A stretch of DNA of 64,000 nucleotides from Clostridia bacterium (GTDB lineage Bacteria; Bacillota; Clostridia; Christensenellales; UMGS416): positions 96,714 to 160,713 of the forward strand of contig JAFGUF010000022.1 in the NCBI GenBank assembly GCA_016938675.1, given 5' to 3'. The notes under the pieces are model-generated. The model made no database searches, had not been told where the DNA came from, and was given only the letters and a program-made list of their open reading frames with translations. A program made the position numbers and the translations under genes. Positions 53,178 through 62,981 of this stretch are shown in pieces. The first letter of the stretch is position 1. Each line of letters opens with the position of its first letter.

Positions 53178-56100
53178 CGCTTGCACCTCCTGTGAACTTC
53201 TCAATGTATTCCAGCGCTTCCTCTTCATTTGGTTTCTGGTTCTGCGTATATACCTGCGCCCCAAACCTGCAGATATTCTGATAGTCGCACAGTGCGCACG
53301 CAGAAGTGGCCTTGTCAGTTAATGGGTTTACTCCCATTTCACCCTGCTCCATCTTAACACATATATTTTCTGCGGTGTTCATTGCCGCCTTCAGAGCTGC
53401 ATCCATATAAGCAGGCGTCATAACAGCTTTGCTGCTTCTGGGTGTGTTATCTGTTTTGTATGTCAAGTTTACGATTTCTGATTTCTGTCCAGCAGCCAAT
53501 GATGTATCTAAAGCTGCCAGCACATCAGCCGTATCCACAAAAACCCCGTTCAGCCTCTCTGCATCGCTGCTGTCTTTTCCTTCATCTGTGTAGTCATTTC
53601 TCAATGGAAAATAGAAAACTCCGGCAGCCTTTGCATCGCCGCCTTTCGTAAGCGCGTTGGCGTAGACAAAAAGCTGCAGGTTCTCTCCCGTCATTAGCCC
53701 AGTTAAATCCACGCTCTTTTTGCCCGATTTATAATCAATTGCCCTTATCCATTTATTGTTTCCTGAAATGTACTCATCCACTCTGTCTATTTTGCCTCGC
53801 AGCATAGCAGTCTTACCGTCAGGCAGCTTGATTTCTATCGGCCCGAATTCCCTGCCCTTATCAAATTCCAGCTCATGTCCTTTAGGAATAAACGCACTGT
53901 TTTTCAGCCCTTTTGCGTATACTTTGCCGCTTCTCCGAGCTGTTTCTATCAACTGCTCTGTTAGAAATTCCCGCTTTGCATCTATCGTGAATGAGCCGTC
54001 TTCAAACACCGCTGCTATATGCCTTGCCTTTTTCTGCATCATTATATCTATTTCATCATCTGATATATTTTCTATATCCTGCTCTGCTATTTCCCTGCCG
54101 AATTCCTCCATGACTTTATGGAGATATGCCCCGCTGCTTACGTATTCAATATTGGCTGCAGGGTCATTTTCCGGCTGCAGTCCGTAGGTTATCATATAGG
54201 CAAACGGGCATTTTGCATACTGCTCCAGCTGGCTGACGCTCGCAAACAGGTTTCCATCCTCTTCCTGCATTATGTCGTGGCGCGTCTGCCCTTCCTCTGC
54301 AAAGCTGTACATTTTATCAATGTATTCTCTGTGCTTTTCGTGCTTCATCAGCGCGGCCATTCCCTCTTTCCACTTCCCGTCCGGGTACGGCCTTGAGTCA
54401 CCTATTGCCCCAAGCGCGCTTGCTGACGCCCTGTATGCAGATGCTGCAGACGTAAGGGGGTCAATATATGCGCTTTCTATAATGACCTCCGGCAGCAGAG
54501 AGAGCACCCTGCGTACAATCATTGCGCACTCTTTGCCTTCTGAGCAGTCATAGCTAATATTCAGAATTTCCTCTGGTGATGTGAGAGCCCTGTAAATATT
54601 GTAATTACTTTCGCTCTTTCTGAATTCGCCTCCGCGTCCGGCCTGTACTCCGCTATTTTTAAGCTCGGCTAGCTCATTGTCTCCGAATATCGCGCCCTCG
54701 GGCAGAGGCGGCGGCAGCAGGCCTTCATTTGCACCCAATATAAATGTGCACTTCACACCGCTTACCTTTGTTCGGCCTATGTCGCCTACGCTCACGTTGT
54801 TCGTTCCTGTGGGCAAAACGCCAATTTTCACAGCAGAGAGGCTTTCTTCCAGCAGCTTTATTATTTCGTCCAGTTCGTACATATCATCTGATGATATTAC
54901 ATGGAGCTGGTCGAGTATTTTTATGATGACATTCCAGCTCTGTGCTGTCTCCGCAGCCTCATCCAGCCTTCCCTCATCTTCAAGCCTTGTTTTTTCTAAA
55001 TCTACATATTTATATATCTCAGCTCTCTCAAGCAACTTATATATCTCAGCCGCCCAGCCTGCGGTGTTCTTTTTCGCGGTGTCGAATGAACGTACCTGAT
55101 TTATAATAACCCTTCGTTTTTCATTGATATACTTCAGGTCATATATTTTTGCTCCCCTTCTGAAATCCTTAAGGAACATGCTTCCCTGTATAGAGCATGC
55201 AATACAGTAGTCCTCAAATTTCTCGCAGTCATCAGAAGATAGCGGAGTGTATTGGGTCTTTATCATGTTCAGTGCGTGTTCTCTTAAATTGAATTCGCTA
55301 AACTGCAGTGCAGATAACAGCCATACAACTGCAGGGTGTGATGTCACACTGCGCCTTTCATCAAGAAAGAATGGTATGCCATATTGATGAAATATGCGTG
55401 AAACACCTGATGAATACTTCTCCATGCGGGAGCAGGTTACGTTAATAACGTTCCATTTTATTTTATGCTCTCCTACGAGGCCCACTATAGAGGCCGCCGC
55501 AAAGTGTATTTCCTCATCAGTTCCCAGAGCTTTAATTATTTTTAAATTGGTTTTTCCTTCAAATGTTTTGTATGGATATGAATAGAGATACTTTGCTATA
55601 TGCTGTATGCCTTCGTCGCTGCTTTGCACTCTGCCTTCAATATACTCCGCATCAATTCGGATGCCCATGTTTTCGGCAGTTTTCTCAATGAGATTCATGC
55701 TGTCCGCTCCGGCAGCGTAAAGGCTTTGGGTGCGCTGCTTATCAAGGGTCAATGATACACCCACTTCATCTGCATATGGCAGAATAGAAAATATTAGCTG
55801 AATATTTTTAGCCGGAATATAGTCAAATGAATCAAAATAAACACAGGTATTATCAAAGAACTTCTTTACTTCCGCTGAATCTCCGTCTATCACTCCGCAC
55901 AATAAATCAACGCTGTCATCTGAGTCTACTGCGCCTATCGCCATGCTTGCCTCACGATAGCTCTCCATGATTATTTTGATATCGTGTGCTTTTTTATAAA
56001 TTATCGATTCTTCGTTTTCTCCTTTTATCGCTTCCAGGAGATCATCTGCGCTTACATTGAACTTTTTAAGGTCGCCTATAAAATCCCCGACGGATGATGA

Positions 56101-56451
56101 AAACCCCGGCATCGCAGCCGCCCTTTCAAATATCTTTAGTTCTCCTACGTGCCTTTTTAAAATAGTCTTTATTAGCAGTATTTTGCCCGTTTCATCCAGT
56201 ACTTTACCTGAAGGATTCTCTATGCCAGAAAAAATCCAACTCATAAGCCTCTTTATGCTCATTACCTGGATTTTTATCATACCGTCGCTTTCTTTATTCT
56301 CTGCAAGCAGCGCTTTTTCTGTCTCCAGAGTATATTGCTCCGGTACTAATATAATTGTTTTTTTGCCTGAATTTGTGTTTTGCCACGCATTTTTGTATAT
56401 GCGCCTGCTTCTTAACGCCGAGCTTTCACCATATAATATTTGTAAGTTCAT
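53164..56451 (-). CDS. addB: AddB subunit of the AddAB helicase-nuclease
   Basis: 1095 residues. The C-terminal nuclease has GKIDRVDEY ... IRAIDYKSGKK, and four cysteines for the Fe-S staple: one in AKCPFAYMI and three in CALCDYQNIC. The N-terminal helicase-like region is inactive-looking, as usual. Where other AddB proteins have a GxSGSGKT loop, this one reads YGESSALRSRRIY, so the P-loop is degenerate. Second-last gene of the operon; it follows DUF4364 by 49 bases. Confidence 0.94.
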   Translation of the reverse strand: MNLQILYGESSALRSRRIYKNAWQNTNSGKKTIILVPEQYTLETEKALLAENKESDGMIKIQVMSIKRLMSWIFSGIENPSGKVLDETGKILLIKTILKRHVGELKIFERAAAMPGFSSSVGDFIGDLKKFNVSADDLLEAIKGENEESIIYKKAHDIKIIMESYREASMAIGAVDSDDSVDLLCGVIDGDSAEVKKFFDNTCVYFDSFDYIPAKNIQLIFSILPYADEVGVSLTLDKQRTQSLYAAGADSMNLIEKTAENMGIRIDAEYIEGRVQSSDEGIQHIAKYLYSYPYKTFEGKTNLKIIKALGTDEEIHFAAASIVGLVGEHKIKWNVINVTCSRMEKYSSGVSRIFHQYGIPFFLDERRSVTSHPAVVWLLSALQFSEFNLREHALNMIKTQYTPLSSDDCEKFEDYCIACSIQGSMFLKDFRRGAKIYDLKYINEKRRVIINQVRSFDTAKKNTAGWAAEIYKLLERAEIYKYVDLEKTRLEDEGRLDEAAETAQSWNVIIKILDQLHVISSDDMYELDEIIKLLEESLSAVKIGVLPTGTNNVSVGDIGRTKVSGVKCTFILGANEGLLPPPLPEGAIFGDNELAELKNSGVQAGRGGEFRKSESNYNIYRALTSPEEILNISYDCSEGKECAMIVRRVLSLLPEVIIESAYIDPLTSAASAYRASASALGAIGDSRPYPDGKWKEGMAALMKHEKHREYIDKMYSFAEEGQTRHDIMQEEDGNLFASVSQLEQYAKCPFAYMITYGLQPENDPAANIEYVSSGAYLHKVMEEFGREIAEQDIENISDDEIDIMMQKKARHIAAVFEDGSFTIDAKREFLTEQLIETARRSGKVYAKGLKNSAFIPKGHELEFDKGREFGPIEIKLPDGKTAMLRGKIDRVDEYISGNNKWIRAIDYKSGKKSVDLTGLMTGENLQLFVYANALTKGGDAKAAGVFYFPLRNDYTDEGKDSSDAERLNGVFVDTADVLAALDTSLAAGQKSEIVNLTYKTDNTPRSSKAVMTPAYMDAALKAAMNTAENICVKMEQGEMGVNPLTDKATSACALCDYQNICRFGAQVYTQNQKPNEEEALEYIEKFTGGASDEMD

Positions 56452-56500
56452 CTATTTTCCCCTGTAGCGCCTGCCCGGCACAAATATGTCTATTAGATAA

Positions 56501-57022
56501 TTATATTTTCTGCATAATCCGCATCATTATATCGGCATAAATAGAATCCGCATTTTTTTCAAATTCCTCACAAAGGCTTTCCGCCTCGCTGCGCGTTGTC
56601 GCCACAACTCTCAATACCAGGGCTTCATTGTTGTTGTCTTTGAGCTTCAATATTACAGGAAATTCATTTGTTGAGTCCTGGCTGAAATTTACGTGTATTT
56701 CCATTTTGCGGCGTATGTTGGCTTTATTTTTCTGCGCGTCTGCATCTATCTGTTCCCGAATTGAAAAAGGAATTTCTTTTTTGAAATTATCCAGCACAAA
56801 TATGCCCTTTGAGGCTATTCTCCTAGCGTCATCTATATTTTCTAGATATCCCTCCTCTACAAGTGAAAGCAGCTGGTTTTTTAGATCAAAGTAATTCATC
56901 CAGTCATGCTTCATTAAGTAATCCTCAACCATAGCATCCGACAAGGGCATCCCCATCTTATGATAAAGGAATAGTATAATAAGCCTGTTTTCTTCCTGCC
57001 TGTTTTTATCATGCAGCTGCAT
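56501..57022 (-). CDS. DUF4364 family protein
   Basis: 173 residues from ATG 57022, with AAAGGA seven bases upstream; a TTG at 57049 is the alternative. The N-terminal half is a winged-helix-like unit (ENRLIILFLYHKMGMPLSD..., MNYFDLKNQLLSLVEEGYL), the second half beta-rich. DUF4364 proteins are common in Clostridia and unassigned; a DNA-binding regulator is plausible from the fold. Co-transcribed with the HPr-like gene and addBA. Confidence 0.88.
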   Translation of the reverse strand: MQLHDKNRQEENRLIILFLYHKMGMPLSDAMVEDYLMKHDWMNYFDLKNQLLSLVEEGYLENIDDARRIASKGIFVLDNFKKEIPFSIREQIDADAQKNKANIRRKMEIHVNFSQDSTNEFPVILKLKDNNNEALVLRVVATTRSEAESLCEEFEKNADSIYADIMMRIMQKI

Positions 57023-57054
57023 CAGAGGTTCCTTTCTGTCCTTTTTCAATAATC

Positions 57055-57294
57055 CTATTCCTTCTCTTCCACAATAAATTTGTCCAGCTTATCTTCCAAT
57101 CCGCCGGCATATATATCAACAGTAAGCACTTTCTTTAAATCAAGTGACAAAACGCCCAGTATTGACTTCGCATCAACCACATACCTGTCGCTGCGCACAT
57201 CCACATCGCCCTGATTAAGTGAAGCGAGCGCGACAAATTCATTAACATCATCTACACTTTTTAGTCTGATTTTTACGCTTCTGAAACCGCTCAT
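57055..57294 (-). CDS. HPr-like protein lacking the phospho-histidine
   Basis: 79 residues. The C-terminal two-thirds matches HPr: VVDAKSILGVLSLDLKKVLTVDIYA, with Ser44 equivalent to the HPr-kinase serine Ser46. The region that should hold the phosphorylated His15 reads KSVDDVNEFVALAS and contains no histidine in the whole protein. It therefore cannot carry phosphate for a PTS, and resembles Crh, which keeps only the regulatory serine. First gene of the operon that contains addBA. A regulatory or purely structural role is inferred. Confidence 0.82.
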   Translation of the reverse strand: MSGFRSVKIRLKSVDDVNEFVALASLNQGDVDVRSDRYVVDAKSILGVLSLDLKKVLTVDIYAGGLEDKLDKFIVEEKE

Positions 57295-57410
57295 ATTTTC
57301 CTGATGCTCCTTTGCAAATCATATTTATATACATTTATTATAATCTATACTCATCTATAAAAACAGCTTTTTTACAGTTAATTAATAAACTTTAATTACT
57401 TCATTAAAAC

Positions 57411-57454
57411 ATATACGAATATTTTTTAAAATATTTAATTTATCGTTCGCTTTT
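57411..57454 (+). promoter_or_regulatory. Pair of PurBox-like sites upstream of purL
   Basis: ATATACGAATATT (57411-57423) and inverted ATCGTTCGCTTTT (57442-57454) each match the PurR box AWWWCCGAACWWT (or its complement) at 11 of 13 positions, in the inverted arrangement, 18 bases apart (Bacillus uses 16-17). The second box overlaps the -35 region of purL. Confidence 0.45.
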
Positions 57455-57465
57455 TAATGTTTTTA

Positions 57466-57474
57466 TGCTATAAT
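57466..57474 (+). promoter_or_regulatory. Extended -10 promoter of purL
   Basis: TGCTATAAT (57466-57474) with a weak -35 TTCGCT at 57446-57451, 17 bases away; predicted start about 24 bases before the ATG, leaving room for GGGAG but not for a riboswitch. Confidence 0.65.
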
Positions 57475-57504
57475 ACAGGCTAATAAAACAGGGAGATAAT
57501 TTTA

Positions 57505-60500
57505 ATGAGTGTTACCAAGCGCATATATGTTGAGAAAAAGCAGAATTTCGCAGTGGAAGCAAAAAACCTGCTGCATGACCTTAAGGAACTTCTTCACATT
57601 GATAACCTTGAATCCATAAGAATACTAAATAGATATGATGCTTCAGGGATAGATGAAGCCCAGTTCCATCTAGCAGTACAAAAGGTTTTTTCCGAGCCGG
57701 CAGTAGATGATACATTCGATAAAATTGATTTTAGCGGTTATGCAGCATTCGCAGTTGAGTACCTCCCGGGGCAGTTTGACCAAAGAGCTGACTCAGCAGT
57801 GCAGTGCATACAGCTATTGACCGAGGGTGAACGTCCGATGATACGCTGCGGCAGGGTGTATATGCTCAAAGGAAGCCTAACTGAAAAAGATATTAAAAAG
57901 ATAAAAGAGTATATTATTAACCCGATTGATTCCCATGAAGTCACACTAAATGAATATGAAACCTTAGAAACCGAATCCGAACTCCCTGCAGATATTGAAA
58001 TACTTAACGGGTTTACCAAAATGAGCGATGATGAATGCCGTGCCTTTATATCGGAAAAGGGCCTGGCAATGAGTCACGATGATGTCAAATTTGTTCGTGA
58101 TTATTTTATAAGCATAGGAAGAGACCCTTTCATTACAGAAATCAGAGTAATAGATACATACTGGTCCGACCACTGCAGGCATACCACATTTTCAACCGTA
58201 ATCGAAGATATCGAAATTGAAGACAGTTCCTTTTTGAAAAACGCCGAAGAAGCACTTGTAAAATACAGAAACGCACGCCAAGAAGTATACGGAGATAGAA
58301 TAGGAAGCAAAAAAGAATGCCTTATGGATGTGGCCACAATGGGCATGAAGCTGCTTAAAAAAAGAGGGCTGCTTAATGACTTGGATGAGTCCGAAGAAAT
58401 TAATGCCTGCTCAATAAAAATAGACGTGAATATCGACGGCAAAAATGAACCGTGGCTTTTAATGTTCAAAAACGAAACTCATAACCACCCAACTGAAATT
58501 GAGCCATTCGGCGGAGCGGCAACATGCCTAGGCGGTGCAATACGCGACCCCCTCTCCGGCAGGAGCTATGTATATCAGGCTATGCGCGTAACAGGAAGCG
58601 GAGATCCGCGAAAGGACGTAACAGACCATCTCCCCGGCAAGCTCCCTCAAAGGCAGATAACAAAGGGCGCTGCTCATGGATATTCATCCTATGGTAATCA
58701 GATAGGCCTCGCCACGGGACAGGTGGCTGAAATATATGATGAATCATATATAGCAAAGCGAATGGAGATAGGCGCCGTTATAGCAGCAGCTCCTGCGGAA
58801 AATGTTGTACGCGAGAGACCGCAAAAGGGCGACGTTGTGGTGCTTTTAGGCGGAGCAACCGGCAGAGACGGCTGCGGAGGGGCGACAGGCTCATCCAAGG
58901 CGCACGATATTGAATCAATTGATACCTGCGGAGCGGAGGTACAGAAAGGCAACGCACCAACCGAAAGAAAACTGCAAAGGCTCTTTAGAAACCCCGAAGC
59001 TGCAAAACTAATAAAGCGATGCAATGACTTCGGTGCCGGCGGCGTATGCGTCGCCATAGGCGAGCTTGCAGACAGCCTTATAATCGACCTGGATAAGGTT
59101 CCTAAAAAGTATGACGGACTAGACGGAACAGAGCTTGCCATATCAGAATCTCAGGAAAGAATGGCTGTGGTGCTGTCTGAAAAAGACGCAGAAAAGTTTG
59201 TAAAACTGGCTGCGGAAGAAAACCTTGAAACTTCAGTTGTAGCCATCATTGAAGACAACGGTAAACTGATAATGACATGGCGTGGAAAAGAATGCCTGAA
59301 TATAGACAGAAGCTTTCTAAACACCAATGGTGCATCGCAGTATACAAAAATAAAAATAGCAGCTCCGGATGAGAAAGACTCACCCTTTATAAAAGAGCAT
59401 ATTGATAACCCGCGCGAAAAATGGATGGAAACAATATCATCATTGAATTCCTGTGTTCACAGAGGTCTTTCTGAGATGTTCGACTCTACAATAGGTGCTG
59501 GAACTGTGACTATGCCATTCGGCGGAAAGTATCAGCTGACTCCAACGCAGGCAATGACCGCGAAAATACCCGTGCTGAACGGCGAAACGGACACCGTTTC
59601 CATAATGGCATATGGCTTCAATCCTGAAATATTCAGATTCTCTCCCTATCACGGCGCAATATACTCAGTGCTTGAATCGCTGCTAAAGCTGGCCGCTACA
59701 GGCGGAGACATCACTAAAGCAAGGCTAACATTCCAGGAGTATTTTGAAAGGCTGCGCAATGACCCGGAAAGATGGGGTAAGCCTATGGCAGCATTGTTGG
59801 GCGCTTTTGACGCTCAGGAAGCGCTTGGCATACCGGCAATCGGAGGCAAAGACTCCATGTCCGGCTCATTTGAAAAGCTGGACGTTGTCCCTACGCTGGT
59901 TTCTTTTGCGGTGGCCGCACACAAATCAGGCAAGATAGCGTCACCCGAATTTAAGAAGCCGGGTTCAGCTATCGGGCTTCTTAAAATGCCCATCAGTGAA
60001 GCCGGCCTGCCCGACTATAGCAAATTCAAGGAAATATGTGCTTTCCTTACCCTTCACATAGGATGCACTCAGGTCATATCCGCGCATACCATATCATCAG
60101 GCGGCATAGCAGAAGCAGTAACAAAGATGTCAATAGGTAATAAGATAGGCGCACAATTAACCATAAATGAAGACGAATTATTTAATAAAAGCTATCTTTC
60201 GGTTATTGTAGAAATTCCTGAAAAAGTGGACGCTGAGTTCATTTTAAAATCAATAGACGGAAAAATAATAGGCAATACCACTGAGGAAACCCTACTAAGC
60301 TGCGGAAATATTAAAATCGAATTGAACGATGCGCTTGATAAAATTACAGACGTTTTAGAAGATGTGTTCCCCGTAAATACAGACATGTCCTATAAAACCG
60401 CTGTAAATGAAACTTACACAAAAGGAATAACGAAAAGGTCCAGTATAAAGGCGACAAAGCCCAAGGTTCTAATCCCTGTTTTCCCGGGTACAAACTGCGA

Positions 60501-61254
60501 ATACGACAGTAGGCGGGCATTTGAAAAAGCAGGCGCGGAAGCAGAAATATTTGTATTTAAAAACTATAATTCAGACGTTATTCATCAAAGCATTGAGCAC
60601 ATGTCAAAACTAATAGACAACAGCCAGATTGTAATGATTCCTGGCGGCTTTTCATTGGGTGATGAACCAGAAGGCAGCGGCAAATACATAGCCAATGTAC
60701 TATCCAGCGGAAAAATAGCAGAAAGCATAATGAACCTGCTGAACAAAAGAGACGGCCTGATGCTGGGAATATGCAACGGATTCCAGGCGCTGATAAAAGT
60801 CGGCCTTGTACCCTACGGAGAAATACGACCCATGAGAGATGACTCCCCCACGCTGACATTTAATGATATCGGCAGGCATCAATCAAGGATTGTAAGGACG
60901 AGAGCTGCATCCAACCTTTCACCATGGATGGCAGGGATAAAAACAGGTGATATAATAAACGTGGCTATATCCCACGGTGAGGGTAAATTCGTATGTACTG
61001 AAGATGAGCTTGCGAAGCTTTCAGCCAACGGACAGATAGCCTCACAATACGTCAATCTAAACGGCGACGCCACATATGATATCAACTATAATCCTAATGG
61101 TTCCTACAATGCCGTGGAAGGAATAACCTCTCCGGACGGCAGGGTTTTGGGCAAAATGGGGCACAATGAAAGATATACTGATGGCTGCTTTATAAACGTA
61201 CCCGGAGAATACGACAGCAAAATATTCAAATCCGGTGTCGACTATTTTAAGTAG
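57505..61254 (+). CDS. purL: Phosphoribosylformylglycinamidine synthase, single-chain
   Basis: 1249 residues. Fourth step of purine synthesis: FGAR plus glutamine to FGAM, ATP-dependent. The synthetase part (about 1-975) shows YWSDHCRHTTFS, NETHNHPTEIEPFGGAATC, and two AIRS-type halves. The C-terminal glutaminase (about 985-1249) has FPGTNCEYDS, GGFSLGDEPEGSGKY, the nucleophile Cys in LGICNGFQ and ISHGEGKF. The length matches the fused clostridial form, so no purQ or purS is needed. It stands alone, without other pur genes in the window. Confidence 0.96.
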   Translation: MSVTKRIYVEKKQNFAVEAKNLLHDLKELLHIDNLESIRILNRYDASGIDEAQFHLAVQKVFSEPAVDDTFDKIDFSGYAAFAVEYLPGQFDQRADSAVQCIQLLTEGERPMIRCGRVYMLKGSLTEKDIKKIKEYIINPIDSHEVTLNEYETLETESELPADIEILNGFTKMSDDECRAFISEKGLAMSHDDVKFVRDYFISIGRDPFITEIRVIDTYWSDHCRHTTFSTVIEDIEIEDSSFLKNAEEALVKYRNARQEVYGDRIGSKKECLMDVATMGMKLLKKRGLLNDLDESEEINACSIKIDVNIDGKNEPWLLMFKNETHNHPTEIEPFGGAATCLGGAIRDPLSGRSYVYQAMRVTGSGDPRKDVTDHLPGKLPQRQITKGAAHGYSSYGNQIGLATGQVAEIYDESYIAKRMEIGAVIAAAPAENVVRERPQKGDVVVLLGGATGRDGCGGATGSSKAHDIESIDTCGAEVQKGNAPTERKLQRLFRNPEAAKLIKRCNDFGAGGVCVAIGELADSLIIDLDKVPKKYDGLDGTELAISESQERMAVVLSEKDAEKFVKLAAEENLETSVVAIIEDNGKLIMTWRGKECLNIDRSFLNTNGASQYTKIKIAAPDEKDSPFIKEHIDNPREKWMETISSLNSCVHRGLSEMFDSTIGAGTVTMPFGGKYQLTPTQAMTAKIPVLNGETDTVSIMAYGFNPEIFRFSPYHGAIYSVLESLLKLAATGGDITKARLTFQEYFERLRNDPERWGKPMAALLGAFDAQEALGIPAIGGKDSMSGSFEKLDVVPTLVSFAVAAHKSGKIASPEFKKPGSAIGLLKMPISEAGLPDYSKFKEICAFLTLHIGCTQVISAHTISSGGIAEAVTKMSIGNKIGAQLTINEDELFNKSYLSVIVEIPEKVDAEFILKSIDGKIIGNTTEETLLSCGNIKIELNDALDKITDVLEDVFPVNTDMSYKTAVNETYTKGITKRSSIKATKPKVLIPVFPGTNCEYDSRRAFEKAGAEAEIFVFKNYNSDVIHQSIEHMSKLIDNSQIVMIPGGFSLGDEPEGSGKYIANVLSSGKIAESIMNLLNKRDGLMLGICNGFQALIKVGLVPYGEIRPMRDDSPTLTFNDIGRHQSRIVRTRAASNLSPWMAGIKTGDIINVAISHGEGKFVCTEDELAKLSANGQIASQYVNLNGDATYDINYNPNGSYNAVEGITSPDGRVLGKMGHNERYTDGCFINVPGEYDSKIFKSGVDYFK

Positions 61255-61306
61255 ACATAGAATAATTTAAGTTTTATAATGAACTATGTGCAATGCATAG
61301 TTCATT
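61252..61306 (+). promoter_or_regulatory. glpK promoter with palindrome over the start site
   Basis: TAGACA (61252-61257), 17 bases, TATAAT (61275-61280). A perfect 11-bp inverted repeat AATGAACTATG / CATAGTTCATT (7-base loop) spans 61278-61306, beginning inside the -10 box. Because its left arm starts before +1, a DNA operator is more likely than an RNA hairpin for this promoter; transcripts coming from purL could still form the hairpin. Confidence 0.6.
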
Positions 61307-61346
61307 TAATTTTAAAGAAGAAATATCAAATAGGAGAGTGCGCATA

Positions 61347-62828
61347 ATGAAGTATATTATTTCCCTGGATCAGGGCACCACATCATCAAGAGCAATAGTT
61401 TTCGATCAAAATTCAAACATCGTGGCATCAAGCCAAAAAGAATTCAAGCAGTATTATCCTCAGCCCGGATGGGTAGAGCATGACCCAATGGAGATACTAA
61501 GTTCACAGACAGAGGTCCTGAAAGAAGCAGTAAAAAAATCTAAAATTAAAATAGACGACATCGAGGCCATTGGAATTACCAACCAAAGAGAGACTACCAT
61601 AGTCTGGGATATAGAAACAGGCAAGCCCATATTCAATGCCATTGTGTGGCAATGCAGGCGTACAGCAGATATCTGCGACAGCATCAAAGATAAAAGCGCA
61701 ATGATCCAGGAAAAGACAGGGCTTGTACTGGACGCATATTTTTCCGCAACGAAAATAAAATGGATACTGGATAATGTAGAAGGCGCCCGCAAGCTGTCTG
61801 ATGAAAACAGGCTGCTTTTCGGCACAGTGGATACATGGCTGGTTTGGAACCTTACAAAAGAAAAAAACCACCTCACTGATTACTCAAATGCATCACGTAC
61901 AATGCTCTATAACATATACGATCTCTGCTGGGACGGCGAGATACTAGACCTTCTTAATATCCCCTCAAATATACTGCCCTGCATAATGGACAGTTCCGAT
62001 TTCTATGGAACACTAAGGAAAGATATACTGGGCAGAGAGATACCTATAATGGGCGTAGCGGGCGACCAGCAGGCGGCATTGTTCGGCCAGGCATGCTACA
62101 AGCCGGGTATGGTGAAAAACACATACGGCACAGGCTGCTTCGTCGTTATGAATACAGGCGAGACACCCGTTAAATCCAAAAATAACCTGCTTACAACCAT
62201 AGCCTGGGGACTAGACGGCAAAATAACGTATGCATTGGAGGGCTCAATATTCATGGGCGGAGCCACAATACAGTGGCTGCGCGACGAACTAAAAATAATT
62301 AAGTCCGCACCGGAGTCGGAAGCACTTGCAAGCCAGGTGGAAAGCAGCGAGGGCGTATATCTAGTTCCTGCCTTTACGGGGCTCGGCGCACCTTGGTGGG
62401 ACATGTACGCAAGGGGCACAATCCTAGGAATGAGCAGAGGCACCGGAAATGCGCATATAGCGCGTGCAGCACTGGAAGCCATAGCATACCAGAGCAGAGA
62501 TGTAATGGACGCGATGAGCCATGACTCAGGCATTGAGCTATCCGCTATAAAGGTGGACGGCGGAGCAAGCGCAAACAATCTGCTTATGCAGTTTCAGGCC
62601 GACATCACGGGAGCTCAGGTTGTCCGCCCGGCCTGCGTGGAGACAACGGCACTTGGTGCAGCATATCTTGCAGGACTAAAAAGCGGAATATTTGAAAACC
62701 TTAATTCCATTGAATGCAAGATTGACAAGACATTTATTCCGCAGATGGACTCAGAAACAATGAATCAAAAGCATAGCAAATGGATAAAGGCCGTAAAATG
62801 TGCTCAATCATTCAGTGAAAAAGCATAA
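61347..62828 (+). CDS. glpK: Glycerol kinase
   Basis: 493 residues from ATG 61347, with GGAG 11 bases upstream; the longest frame begins 18 codons earlier inside the palindrome. FGGY kinase: [17 protein letters not shown] at the N-terminus, [10 protein letters not shown], the glycerol-site region [13 protein letters not shown], the glycine-rich [16 protein letters not shown], and [10 protein letters not shown]. Phosphorylates glycerol for the dehydrogenase set at 46-49 kb. No glpF or glpP gene is adjacent. Confidence 0.96.
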   Translation: MKYIISLDQGTTSSRAIVFDQNSNIVASSQKEFKQYYPQPGWVEHDPMEILSSQTEVLKEAVKKSKIKIDDIEAIGITNQRETTIVWDIETGKPIFNAIVWQCRRTADICDSIKDKSAMIQEKTGLVLDAYFSATKIKWILDNVEGARKLSDENRLLFGTVDTWLVWNLTKEKNHLTDYSNASRTMLYNIYDLCWDGEILDLLNIPSNILPCIMDSSDFYGTLRKDILGREIPIMGVAGDQQAALFGQACYKPGMVKNTYGTGCFVVMNTGETPVKSKNNLLTTIAWGLDGKITYALEGSIFMGGATIQWLRDELKIIKSAPESEALASQVESSEGVYLVPAFTGLGAPWWDMYARGTILGMSRGTGNAHIARAALEAIAYQSRDVMDAMSHDSGIELSAIKVDGGASANNLLMQFQADITGAQVVRPACVETTALGAAYLAGLKSGIFENLNSIECKIDKTFIPQMDSETMNQKHSKWIKAVKCAQSFSEKA

Positions 62829-62885
62829 TGTCACAAAAGTTCATATTCTATCCATAAAAATTTTTATATAATTCATAATATCGTC

Positions 62886-62946
62886 TTGATTTCTATAAAA
62901 TATTGTGATAATATCATACCATGTAGTATTAATAACTACATGGTAT
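62886..62946 (+). promoter_or_regulatory. degV promoter with palindrome over the start site
   Basis: TTGATT (62886-62891), 17 bases, TAATAT (62909-62914), then a perfect 12-bp inverted repeat ATACCATGTAGT / ACTACATGGTAT with a 7-base loop at 62916-62946. Same geometry as glpK but a different sequence. TTTACTTTT follows, so it could also act as a weak terminator for glpK. Confidence 0.6.
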
Positions 62947-62981
62947 TTACTTTTAAGTTCAATTAGAAAGGAAACACAACA

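Noticed and set aside
57295..57504. Guanine-type riboswitch in front of purL
   Set aside because: The predicted transcript start leaves a leader of about 24 bases, too short for a purine aptamer, and no aptamer core is visible upstream.
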